Positions 1 to 6,165 of a stretch of DNA of 10,468 nucleotides are shown piece after piece. The position numbers and the translations under genes are program-made. This DNA comes from Candidatus Bathycorpusculum sp. (GTDB lineage: Archaea; Thermoproteota; Bathyarchaeia; Bathyarchaeales; Bathycorpusculaceae). The first letter of the stretch is position 1, and every line of letters begins with the position of its first letter. The DNA is taken from assembly GCA_009779045.1 (NCBI GenBank), contig WREZ01000027.1, positions 1-10,468 on the forward strand, given 5' to 3'. The notes beneath the pieces were generated by a model. That model was not told where the DNA came from and did not search any database. It was given only the letters and a program-made list of their open reading frames with translations.

Positions 1-148
1 AAAAAATAGGACATTAGTTTCTGTATCGCTGCATGTTGTGGTCTTGACAAAGGTTAGAGGTATTACGCAGTCTAAAAGGACAAAACAAAATTACTGTATA
101 AACATAGCGCATAATTATAAAAAAGATAAAACAAAAAGAAAAGGTTGT
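1..148 (-). other. Non-coding stretch after S19; no L22 gene; possible promoter and partial ORF at edge
   Basis: No recognisable gene lies here. In archaea L22 normally follows S19 at once, but in-frame stops interrupt every leftward frame. On the minus strand 113-140 is T-rich, as expected of an archaeal terminator for the ribosomal operon. TATA-like elements at about 111-120 and 96-103 could drive a new leftward transcript. Two weak possibilities were seen: a 32-codon ORF at 14-112, and an open frame from a TTG at 50 (or ATG at 14) that runs off the left edge. The ORF's stop and the ATG at 14 overlap as TAATG. Neither start has a convincing Shine-Dalgarno site and neither peptide is recognisable, so both may be chance. 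No tRNA-like cloverleaf was found. Confidence 0.35.
112..147 (-). terminator. T-rich terminator after S19
   Basis: Just past the S19 stop the transcribed strand has several T runs (complement of the A-rich 121-140), including a run of six, with no GC hairpin. T-tract termination is the usual archaeal mode. The same T/A-rich sequence could also contribute to a downstream promoter, so the assignment is tentative. Confidence 0.4.
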
Positions 149-556
149 TTACTTTAGTGGCACATACATTGATGACCGAGATGCACCGATACCTGGAGTT
201 CCGTGTCTAACCGGTTTGTTGGTTATAGCGAATTCACCAAGGTAGTGACCGATCATATCGGGTTTAATATCGAATGCAACGAATTCTTTACCGTTGTGCA
301 CAGCAATTTTTGCACCTACCATTTCAGGAAGAATTATTAAATCTCGTACGTGTGTTTTAAGGTTTATTTCTTTTCCTTGTTTTTGTTGTTCTTTTGCAAC
401 ACGTAGTTTTTCTAGCAATATGCGTTGCTCAGGGGTTAATCCACGTTGGAGACTTCTTCTTTGCCTTGATGGAAGCAAGGTAATGAATTCATCCATAGAC
501 ATGCCTTCAATGCTTTGAAGACTATGTCCACGGTAGCTAAATTCTTTTAGAGGCAT
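149..556 (-). CDS. rps19: 30S ribosomal protein S19 (uS19), archaeal type
   Basis: S19 sits in the head of the small subunit with S13 and contacts 16S rRNA near the A site. The 135-residue product is the normal archaeal length. It carries the family core: a [14 protein letters not shown] segment at about 68-81, AVHNGKEF at about 86-93, a [12 protein letters not shown] block at about 101-112, and the [12 protein letters not shown] tail near the C terminus ending in VPLK. The ATG start has an AGGATGAT-type Shine-Dalgarno site at 561-569. It is the fifth gene of the L3-L4-L23-L2-S19 operon, with 28 bases after L2. An AT-rich TATA-like stretch at 575-585 in that gap could be an internal promoter, but it may simply be base composition. 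No following L22 gene is seen. Confidence 0.97.
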   Translation of the reverse strand: MPLKEFSYRGHSLQSIEGMSMDEFITLLPSRQRRSLQRGLTPEQRILLEKLRVAKEQQKQGKEINLKTHVRDLIILPEMVGAKIAVHNGKEFVAFDIKPDMIGHYLGEFAITNKPVRHGTPGIGASRSSMYVPLK

Positions 557-584
557 TTTTTATCATCCTTTATTTTTATATATT

Positions 585-1328
585 TTATCTTATTGCGCGT
601 TTCTTTTTCTGTCCTGGTCCTCTTGCAGCAATCAAACCAACTTTTTGGCCTGGAGGTGCACCATGTGAAGTTGTTGTTGTTCTTCGTGCGCTACGTTTGC
701 TGCTACCATAGGGGTGAACAGCTGGAACCATTTTACGACCACTTGTTCTTGGATACTTGTGACCTTTAGCTTTCATTAAATGGAATTTCTCACCTGCTTT
801 AAGGAAAGGTTTCTCCATTCTACCTGAAGCAGCAACTACACCAATAGTGGCCATACAGAAATTGTCGATGTATCTTGTGCGACCTGATGGTAGTCGGATC
901 ATAGTACCTTGTGGTGTATGACCAACAACAGTTGCATAAGCACCAGAAGAGCGCACCATTTTACCACCGTCACCTGGACGCAGTTCAATGTCACATACTA
1001 AAGTACCTTCAGTAATTTTACCAATAGACATAATATTACCAATTTCAACAGGAGAGGCCCCACCAAGGCTGATTTGTTGACCAATAAATACACCTTCTGG
1101 AACAATGCTGTAATAAGTTAGACCGTTTTCAAGTGTGATTTGTGAAAGCGGGGAGCCACGTCCAGGATCATGAACTAGTTCGTTAATTGTACCAGTTATA
1201 GCAAAGTCGTAAACTTCTTTAGGTGATTTCACAAATGGATATTTTGCGGGGGCAACACGTTTGTGAGTTGAAGCTCGGAAGTTTTGTCCACCGCGTCCAC
1301 GTCGTTGTACACGTATACGTTTTCCCAT
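585..1328 (-). CDS. rpl2: 50S ribosomal protein L2 (uL2), archaeal type
   Basis: L2 is a core 23S rRNA-binding protein close to the peptidyl-transferase centre and the subunit bridge. The 247-residue product shows the family blocks in order: a basic N terminus with GRGGQNFRA, an HDPGRGSPL block at 53-61, ELRPGDGGKMVRSSG at about 115-129, ATIGVVAASGRMEKPFLKAG at about 160-179, and APPGQKVGLIAARG at about 224-237. The conserved loop usually written HPxGGG appears here as HPYGSS at 205-210, followed by a basic/Thr-rich stretch. The histidine matching E. coli His229 is kept, but two glycines are serines. The gene starts 18 bases after L23. The start at 1328 aligns with the usual archaeal N terminus; an ATG seven bases upstream is out of frame. 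Confidence 0.97.
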   Translation of the reverse strand: MGKRIRVQRRGRGGQNFRASTHKRVAPAKYPFVKSPKEVYDFAITGTINELVHDPGRGSPLSQITLENGLTYYSIVPEGVFIGQQISLGGASPVEIGNIMSIGKITEGTLVCDIELRPGDGGKMVRSSGAYATVVGHTPQGTMIRLPSGRTRYIDNFCMATIGVVAASGRMEKPFLKAGEKFHLMKAKGHKYPRTSGRKMVPAVHPYGSSKRSARRTTTTSHGAPPGQKVGLIAARGPGQKKKRAIR

Positions 1329-1346
1329 AAATCATGCCTTCTATTA

Positions 1347-1607
1347 TTAGAGTATACCTAGTTTTATTGCTACATCAGATGCTTTAAAATCTTCAGTAAG
1401 CTTCACGTAGGCTTTTTTTACGCCTTGATTGGTAATTTGTAAATTAACTTTACTAACTTTGACCTCGTAAAGTTCTTCGACAGCTTTCTTGATATCTGCT
1501 TTTCCAGCTTTCAAGTTAACGATAAAGATTAGTTTATTGTCTTTTTCCACCATGAGACTTGCGGATTCAGTCATGAGCGGATAAGAAATTATTTCGTTAT
1601 TATCCAT
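1347..1607 (-). CDS. rpl23: 50S ribosomal protein L23 (uL23)
   Basis: L23 binds 23S rRNA domain III at the polypeptide exit and is the docking site for SRP and nascent-chain factors. The 86-residue product has normal archaeal length. It begins with the family's short segment (SYPLMTESASLMVE, about 8-21) and then a KADIKKAVEELYEVKVSKVN core at about 35-54, the part that packs on rRNA. The ATG overlaps the L4 stop codon by one base (TAATG), so translation is probably coupled to L4 through termination-reinitiation. It lies in its usual archaeal place between L4 and L2. Nothing odd was seen. Confidence 0.97.
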   Translation of the reverse strand: MDNNEIISYPLMTESASLMVEKDNKLIFIVNLKAGKADIKKAVEELYEVKVSKVNLQITNQGVKKAYVKLTEDFKASDVAIKLGIL

Positions 1608-2392
1608 TACACGTTTTCTCCATAAAGGGTGTTTAATTGTTCAATAGCACCGTTTGTCCAAACTGTTAGTCTTCCTGGATGTGTTCCTGGGGCTAACATT
1701 TCGGTGTTTAGATTTTGAACTGTTGTTACTTGAACACCAGGAATGTTACTTGCGGCTGCAACAAGGTTTACGCCATCACACACTACAATAAGTGGGCCAA
1801 CGGCCTGTTTCATTTTACGACCTCGAAGTTTGCCTTTTCCTGCACGAATATTACGGCTGTCTCGTACACGAGTAACGTCACCGTCAACACCTAAACTTGT
1901 AAAAACTGCTTCAACGTCTTTTGCACGAATCAAGTTTTCAATTGCATCATCAATAATTAAAGGAATCTGGACAACTTTTTCGATCATATGCCCACGTTTC
2001 GCAACAATTTCTTTTTGTGAGGTTGCTGCAATAGCGGAAGTTAATGCAAGTTTTGCTTCTTTCTTTGGAATGTTTTTGACAATTTTCTTTTCTGCTGTTG
2101 GGGGATGAGGTTGTCTTCCACCGACGGTGCTTGGTGCAAAAGCGGCTCGGCCACTACCACCTTTTATACGAGGGACTCTTGCTATACCCATACCAGTTCC
2201 ACGTGATTCTGCAGTTGTGCGTTTTCCAGCCATAGGGTCTCTTCCTTGGGGTTGGAGACGATTTGATTGGATAGCTAACACTGCACGTTTGATTACGTCG
2301 GGTCTTAGTGGGGTAGAAAAGACTGTTGGAAGAGTAACTTTTCCAGTTGCTTTACCTTGTAGGTCAAAAATTTCTACGGTTCTTTCTGCCAT
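1607..2392 (-). CDS. rpl4: 50S ribosomal protein L4 (uL4, L1e type)
   Basis: L4 binds 23S rRNA domain I and sends a long basic loop into the exit tunnel. The 261-residue protein is the archaeal/eukaryotic L1e form rather than bacterial RplD. The tunnel-loop region at about 50-100 contains GRDPMAGKRTTAESRGTGMG, then a basic RVPRIKGG segment and the PHPPTAEK stretch. A C-terminal Rossmann-like half has GKGKLRGRKMKQAVGPLIVV near 185-204 and ends in a typical APGTHPGRLTVWT-type block. The start at 2392 has a clear Shine-Dalgarno GGTGA at 2399-2403 that immediately follows the L3 stop, giving an 11-base gap and probable coupling within the operon. No anomalies were seen. Confidence 0.97.
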   Translation of the reverse strand: MAERTVEIFDLQGKATGKVTLPTVFSTPLRPDVIKRAVLAIQSNRLQPQGRDPMAGKRTTAESRGTGMGIARVPRIKGGSGRAAFAPSTVGGRQPHPPTAEKKIVKNIPKKEAKLALTSAIAATSQKEIVAKRGHMIEKVVQIPLIIDDAIENLIRAKDVEAVFTSLGVDGDVTRVRDSRNIRAGKGKLRGRKMKQAVGPLIVVCDGVNLVAAASNIPGVQVTTVQNLNTEMLAPGTHPGRLTVWTNGAIEQLNTLYGENV

Positions 2393-2403
2393 TGAATTTC
2401 ACC

Positions 2404-3417
2404 TTATTTTCCTTGCGTAGACTCTGTTGAGAGGTACGTTACTTGCGGCGGAGTTTCTGGGGCTTCTGTTGGTGGACGAGCAGGAACACGTAGACGTAAT
2501 TGACGTTTTTCTGGTCCTGGGACACTACCATCAATTAAGATATATGGGCCTTTAATTTCTCCATAACGGATAAAACCGCCTTTAACAGTTGCTTCTTTTC
2601 CGTCTTTGCCAATTTTCATGATACGTTTGTTGTACTCTAATCGTTGATGGTAACCCATTTGACCAGCTCTTGCAACTGAATACATAAGATGGTGAGGATT
2701 CCATGGACCTAAAGTAGCAATTCCACGTTTAGTTTTGCGACCTTTATGCTGAAGTTTAGTTACACCCCAACGTTTTACTGGACCTTGATAACCCTTGCCC
2801 ACTGTTATGCCAGCAACGTCGATGTATTGGCCTTCTTTGAATACTTCTTCAAATGTTACTGTTTTACCTATAAGCTGTTTTGCGTATTCAAATTGTTGCT
2901 GAATGCTACCTCCACCAATTTGGATCTCAGAGATTTCGGGCTTCTTTTTATCAACACTTGTTTGTGATGGCTGAGTAGCTGTAACTACACGTATTGCTAC
3001 AGTTTGGTCAAGATTGCCCTGTACTTTTTCTAACATTGCTTCTGTGTCAAAGTTTTCAGGCAGAATCAACGCTCTATTTAGTATAGCTGGTGGATCTTTC
3101 ATCCAAACTTCGCTGATATTTTGCAGACCGTATGGTGTTTTTGTATATGTTCTAAATCCACAAATAATTAGTGGTGGTGTTTCTAGTACAGATACTGCTT
3201 TCATGACTTCTTTTCCAAAGTGAGGGGACCTTTTCTTGTCCTCAATTGTGAATACGTATGTCATACCAGCTTTATAAGCTGCAAATCCTAAAAGCTTAGG
3301 TGAATCTGATTTAATTTCTGGCCAGTAGCGTATTCTAGCTACGGGACTTTTAGCCCGTTTCCTAGGTAAATATGCTAGTGACCCATGTCTTGGAGCATGA
3401 ACTTTTCGATGTCCCAT
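2404..3417 (-). CDS. rpl3: 50S ribosomal protein L3 (uL3), archaeal type
   Basis: L3 binds near the 3' end of 23S rRNA and helps shape the peptidyl-transferase centre. The ATG at 3417 is chosen because archaeal L3 proteins begin MGHRK-HAPRxGSLAYLPRKRA. The longer frame from a TTG at 3444 only adds nine unrelated residues that would overlap the putative promoter. The resulting 337-residue product is normal for archaea and much longer than the bacterial form. The tunnel-facing loop is clear in the middle of the protein: GKGYQGPVKRWGV followed by a basic HKGRKTKRG stretch, GPWNPHHLMYSVARAGQMGYHQR and EYNKRIMKIG. This is the first gene of the operon in its usual archaeal order. TATA-like sequences lie about 30 and 44 bases upstream. 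Confidence 0.96.
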   Translation of the reverse strand: MGHRKVHAPRHGSLAYLPRKRAKSPVARIRYWPEIKSDSPKLLGFAAYKAGMTYVFTIEDKKRSPHFGKEVMKAVSVLETPPLIICGFRTYTKTPYGLQNISEVWMKDPPAILNRALILPENFDTEAMLEKVQGNLDQTVAIRVVTATQPSQTSVDKKKPEISEIQIGGGSIQQQFEYAKQLIGKTVTFEEVFKEGQYIDVAGITVGKGYQGPVKRWGVTKLQHKGRKTKRGIATLGPWNPHHLMYSVARAGQMGYHQRLEYNKRIMKIGKDGKEATVKGGFIRYGEIKGPYILIDGSVPGPEKRQLRLRVPARPPTEAPETPPQVTYLSTESTQGK

Positions 3418-3442
3418 TGTACTTCCGCTTCGCGCCTGTAGC

Positions 3443-3465
3443 AAATATAAAATAGAGTTATAAAT
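3443..3465 (-). promoter_or_regulatory. Putative promoter of the ribosomal operon (two TATA-like boxes)
   Basis: On the minus strand a TTTTATATTT element (3443-3452) is centred about 30 bases before the L3 ATG, and a second, ATTTATAA (3458-3465), lies about 14 bases farther upstream. Archaeal TATA boxes sit roughly 26 bases before the transcription start. The nearer box would therefore give an almost leaderless L3 mRNA, and the farther one a leader of about 18 bases. No strong Shine-Dalgarno site precedes L3, which fits a short or absent leader. This is based on pattern only. Confidence 0.5.
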
Positions 3466-3642
3466 GTTACCGTTAAAAAATAAAAACGCTGTAAAACACT
3501 AAGAAAAAATAAGTAACACCCCAACAAGTTATATCTTACTATTAAAAAAGGTCAACAATAAAGCATCATTTGCAAAATATTGAATTACATAAAAAAGCAG
3601 ATTTTTTCAATTTTTCATATTCTTTTTTTACCTAGTAAAGGG

Positions 3643-3648
3643 TTAAAT
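3643..3648 (+). promoter_or_regulatory. Putative TATA box of the pyrE-like gene
   Basis: TTAAAT is centred about 35 bases before the ATG at 3681, which would start transcription near 3672 and give a leader of about nine bases. The remaining region shared with the L3 promoter (about 3466-3640) is very AT-rich and shows no gene or convincing RNA structure. Confidence 0.35.
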
Positions 3649-3680
3649 TGTTAGTTCTCATTTCATCAGTGGGAAGAAAC

Positions 3681-4292
3681 ATGGAATCCACCATAGACAA
3701 AGTTTCAAACGCACTTTACGAGTCAGAATGCATCAAATTTGGTTCGTTTAAAATAAAATCAGGCGCATTAAGTCCATACTATATTGACATGGCACGTCTG
3801 CTTTCAAAACCTAAAGAACTGTGCACTATTGCTAATGTTGCAGCCGAAAAAATAAGACAAATTATGGACACAGACTCTTTAACCAAACTTGCTTCAATAG
3901 AATTAAAAGGAGCATTAATTGCACCAAGCATTGCTTGCAAAGTTGATATGCCATGTATCATTGTACGTAAAGAAGAAAAATCATATGGAGCAACAGGCAA
4001 AATTGCAGGCGCAGACATAACAAGAGAGGACAAAATTTTGTTTGTTGACGATGTAGTCAGCGAAGGTTTATCAAAAATTGAGGGAATAAAACCTATTAAA
4101 GAATTAGGAGCAGAAGTTAAACACATTTTAGTTATAGTTAACCGTGAACAAGGAGGCAAAGAAACCTTGGAAAAGAATGGTTATACTGTACACGCTTTAG
4201 CCAAAGTTTCAGAAGTAGTCACTGCATTGCAGAAAAATGGAAAAATTTCTGCTGAACAAACAAAAATTGTACTTAACTATATCAAAAAATAA
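3681..4292 (+). CDS. pyrE: Orotate phosphoribosyltransferase-like protein (PyrE family)
   Basis: OPRT joins orotate to PRPP to give OMP, the fifth step of pyrimidine synthesis. The ATG at 3681 gives 203 residues starting in the usual way: a short helix, then ALYESECIKFGSFKIKSG and SPYYIDMARLLS. The frame continues upstream to a TTG at 3648, but those 11 residues are not family-like. RKEEKSYG at 96-103 matches the OPRT RKxxKxxG element, and NREQGG at 154-159 is characteristic of the family. Two loops are unusual. The PRPP motif reads FVDDVVSEGLS (121-131), where OPRTs normally have a TTG/TSG-type phosphate loop after DDV. The first loop, usually GVPxxG-like, is IELKGALIAP (about 73-82). The protein may be a functional but divergent OPRT, or a paralogue with another or regulatory role. 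Its last codons AAA AAA TAA form one arm of a bidirectional terminator. Confidence 0.82.
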   Translation: MESTIDKVSNALYESECIKFGSFKIKSGALSPYYIDMARLLSKPKELCTIANVAAEKIRQIMDTDSLTKLASIELKGALIAPSIACKVDMPCIIVRKEEKSYGATGKIAGADITREDKILFVDDVVSEGLSKIEGIKPIKELGAEVKHILVIVNREQGGKETLEKNGYTVHALAKVSEVVTALQKNGKISAEQTKIVLNYIKK

Positions 4293-4305
4293 GACGTTAT
4301 TTTTT
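4284..4305. terminator. Bidirectional terminator formed by a perfect inverted repeat across two stop codons
   Basis: A nine-base arm AAAAAATAA (4284-4292) and its exact complement TTATTTTTT (4297-4305) are separated by the four bases GACG. Each arm contains the final Lys-Lys codons and the TAA stop of one of two convergent genes. Read on either strand, the RNA ends in a run of six U, the archaeal termination signal, so the element can end both transcripts. The repeat is seen directly; its termination function is inferred. Confidence 0.65.
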
Positions 4306-4851
4306 AGTCGTTATTGCTTCATATATTTGTTGAGCAGCTTCTTGAGGGGAAAGTTTAAAAGTTTTCACGGTCACATCAGGTTTTAAGGGTGTTTCATATG
4401 GTTGACCAACACCGGGAACAGTGCTTAAAGTTTTATTTTGTATAGCTTTGTGGTAGATTTGTGTTGGTGCACTGTATGTTTCTTTTCGTTCAGCTTCACG
4501 CTGCATACATATATCTAAAGGGCAATCAAGGTAGACTTCTATAAAAGAGGACAACTGTGAACGTGCGTCATCACGATAACGTCTAAGATTGCCAGTAGCA
4601 TCAATTATAACGTTTACACCATTTTGGGTTAGTAATTTAGTTATGTAAACTATAGTAGCGTAAACATTATCACGTTCTTCAAGACTATAAACGGGATTAG
4701 GAGTTAAAAATTTACGTAACTCATCTGACGACAATAACTGAACAGATACACCTTTTTTGTTCAAAAACTCTAGTAGAGCACGGGAAACCATAGATTTACC
4801 ACTTCCCGGAAGACCAGTTATCCAAATACACCAACCAACAGTTACATTCAT
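4297..4851 (-). CDS. Adenylylsulfate kinase-like P-loop kinase (CysC family)
   Basis: APS kinase phosphorylates the 3'-OH of adenosine 5'-phosphosulfate to PAPS. The 184-residue product from the ATG at 4851 has Walker A GLPGSGKS at 13-20, SSDELR at 41-46 in place of the usual DGDxxR, and a helix beginning YSLEERDNV near 55. GVGQPYETPLKPDV at about 147-160 is typical of the CysC C terminus. The substrate strand that in true APS kinases reads roughly FISPxRxDR is DATGNLRRYRDDA at about 84-96 here, so APS may not be the substrate. I therefore give no gene symbol. The start was chosen over the TTG at 4881 and ATG at 4857 because AGG lies at a good distance before 4851. No sulfate-assimilation neighbours are visible; the upstream gene is another small-molecule kinase. 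Confidence 0.8.
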   Translation of the reverse strand: MNVTVGWCIWITGLPGSGKSMVSRALLEFLNKKGVSVQLLSSDELRKFLTPNPVYSLEERDNVYATIVYITKLLTQNGVNVIIDATGNLRRYRDDARSQLSSFIEVYLDCPLDICMQREAERKETYSAPTQIYHKAIQNKTLSTVPGVGQPYETPLKPDVTVKTFKLSPQEAAQQIYEAITTKK

Positions 4852-4917
4852 AATCATCCTGTAATGAAAAATAAACAACAAAGTCTTAAGGTTACTGCTT
4901 ATTTAGACTCCATCAAC

Positions 4918-4925
4918 ATATAAAC
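4918..4925 (-). promoter_or_regulatory. Putative TATA box for the CysC-like gene
   Basis: GTTTATAT on the minus strand lies in the 82-base gap after the phosphotransferase gene. It would place transcription start near 4895, leaving a leader of about 40 bases before the ATG at 4851. A T7 run immediately upstream of this box (complement of 4927-4933) could end the preceding transcript, so the two kinases may be separate units, or a read-through operon with an internal promoter. Confidence 0.4.
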
Positions 4926-4933
4926 TAAAAAAA

Positions 4934-6037
4934 TTAGAAGTAAGAGTTTACGTCCATTACGTTGAAACGGTTATGTTGTAACATGTTTTTGGCAAAGTTT
5001 AACAATTTAACACGGACATCAGCACTCAAGTTTGGATACCATATAGGTGAAGCAACAACAAGGCTTCTCCATGCGTAAAATGGTTGTACTACCTCAAGAG
5101 CTTCTGAGTCATGTGTTTTCTGTAAATAATTCTCCCAAAAAAGTTTAAACAACCGATCAAAAATACCGGTTAATTCACCATATTTTTGTAATGAATAGAA
5201 AAGATAGTTTATAGTTAGAGCGGCAATATCGTCTGCAGGTTCACCCCATTCGCCACGACTACGATCAATGGCCGTGAAATCTACGCTCTCGCGGAAAAGA
5301 ATGTTCCAAGGATGAAAATCACCATGTATTTGACTTAATCTATGGGATCGTTCTTTTAGTTTCCATCGCCACTCCACACAGGCTTTCTCAATATCGATAA
5401 AATAGGACTTATTAACGTAAGCAAATTCTTTTGGATAACTGTCAAGCAACCCCATAATACATTCACCATGACCCACTAAATCACGGATCCGCCTAACATA
5501 CAACCCAACAGAATCATGCCGCGTTTTGTGTATTTCAGCTAAATAATCTGAGAGAGCAACACAACGATTCAAGTCAAGCTCACTTAAAACACCAGTTTCT
5601 TTTAAACGATCAAGATCTAAATGATAGAGTTTTCCCTCAATAAACTCTGTTAAAATAAAATATTCTTTACACCTACCAACAGACACCAATTTCCCAGTGT
5701 CCTCAAAACAACCAACGTCAACAGAATTAACATGTTTATACAGCTTATTAAAGGCAGAATTTTGCCAGAGTAAAACTTGGGCACGATCTGAAAAGTGGTC
5801 GTGCCCAAAACCCTCACCTGAACGCATGGTTTCAAGTACCACACGACAAATTTTCCCTTCATTTTTAAATTCTATAACATATGGACAACCATAACCAAAC
5901 CCTTTTAGATCAGCATTAGCTTCAGGCGTTTCACCTAAACGCCATATTCGTTGTACCTTAACTTTTTCACCATAAAGAGAACGCATATATTGTAGAACAG
6001 CGTCCTGTGAAAGATTCAAAGCGTCAGCCTCACTCAT
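4934..6037 (-). CDS. Aminoglycoside/choline phosphotransferase-fold kinase (APH family), substrate unknown
   Basis: The ATG at 6037 gives a 367-residue cytosolic protein. It was chosen over the ATG at 6079 because GGTGATT (6041-6047) lies directly before it and the longer frame would include the probable TATA box. The catalytic loop is HGDFHPWN at 238-245 (Asp240 base, Asn245 metal ligand). The metal-binding Asp is probably Asp258 in IDRSRGEWGEPADD, where family members usually have DFE or DWE. The N-lobe contains a distinctive GFGHDHFSDRAQ segment at about 76-87 and a hinge-like ILTEFIEGKLYH around 128-139. The nucleotide-binding lysine is not obvious. Related folds act on aminoglycosides, choline, homoserine and sugars, and nothing here fixes the substrate. 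Resistance is not implied. It precedes the CysC-like kinase and is divergent from ahcY. Confidence 0.8.
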   Translation of the reverse strand: MSEADALNLSQDAVLQYMRSLYGEKVKVQRIWRLGETPEANADLKGFGYGCPYVIEFKNEGKICRVVLETMRSGEGFGHDHFSDRAQVLLWQNSAFNKLYKHVNSVDVGCFEDTGKLVSVGRCKEYFILTEFIEGKLYHLDLDRLKETGVLSELDLNRCVALSDYLAEIHKTRHDSVGLYVRRIRDLVGHGECIMGLLDSYPKEFAYVNKSYFIDIEKACVEWRWKLKERSHRLSQIHGDFHPWNILFRESVDFTAIDRSRGEWGEPADDIAALTINYLFYSLQKYGELTGIFDRLFKLFWENYLQKTHDSEALEVVQPFYAWRSLVVASPIWYPNLSADVRVKLLNFAKNMLQHNRFNVMDVNSYF

Positions 6038-6077
6038 AATAATCACCAGATATATGCAATAAAAAATAGGATTAAAC

Positions 6078-6085
6078 ATTTAAAT
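6078..6085 (-). promoter_or_regulatory. Putative TATA box of the phosphotransferase gene
   Basis: The palindromic ATTTAAAT is centred about 44 bases upstream of the chosen start and would begin transcription near 6055. That gives a leader of about 18 bases holding the Shine-Dalgarno GGTGATT at 6041-6047. This arrangement supports the ATG at 6037 over the in-frame ATG at 6079, which lies inside this box. Confidence 0.5.
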
Positions 6086-6091
6086 CTTAAC

Positions 6092-6113
6092 AAAAAAACC
6101 CAAGTTTATTGGG
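6092..6113 (-). terminator. Intrinsic-terminator-like hairpin in the divergent ahcY/phosphotransferase region
   Basis: Read on the minus strand, CCCAA (6109-6113) and TTGGG (6099-6103) form a five-base-pair stem with a five-base loop, followed directly by seven T. It has the shape of a bacterial-style terminator but lies just upstream of the phosphotransferase TATA box, with no minus-strand gene feeding into it. It could stop antisense transcription from ahcY, serve as a protein-binding palindrome, or be chance. Confidence 0.3.
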
Positions 6114-6137
6114 GACACCATTATTAAGGAATAAAAC

Positions 6138-6144
6138 TAAATAT
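6138..6144 (+). promoter_or_regulatory. Putative TATA box of ahcY (leaderless transcript)
   Basis: TAAATAT is centred about 25 bases before the ahcY ATG at 6166, so transcription is predicted to start at or next to the start codon. No Shine-Dalgarno site is present in the intervening sequence, which agrees with a leaderless mRNA. Confidence 0.5.
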
Positions 6145-6165
6145 GTAAAATAATAACCCATAACA

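Noticed and set aside
1..50. Start of the L22 gene at the left edge (TTG at 50 or ATG at 14)
   Set aside because: The few residues readable (SRPQHAAIQKLMSYF after the TTG) do not resemble an archaeal L22 N terminus, and no good Shine-Dalgarno site is present; too short to call.
1..148. A tRNA or box C/D RNA after the ribosomal operon
   Set aside because: No T-arm, anticodon stem or paired C and D boxes could be found by eye.
1743..2420. Open frames of 121 and 97 codons on the plus strand opposite L4
   Set aside because: They lie wholly or mostly antisense to a clear ribosomal protein gene, have no promoter or Shine-Dalgarno support, and their translations look like reverse-frame shadows.
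3418..3444. N-terminal extension of L3 to a TTG at 3444
   Set aside because: Archaeal L3 proteins begin at MGHRK, and the extension overlaps the TATA-proximal sequence.
4934..6037. Antibiotic resistance gene (aminoglycoside phosphotransferase)
   Set aside because: Only the general kinase fold is visible; the substrate-binding part does not match any resistance enzyme I can recognise and the context is chromosomal housekeeping.
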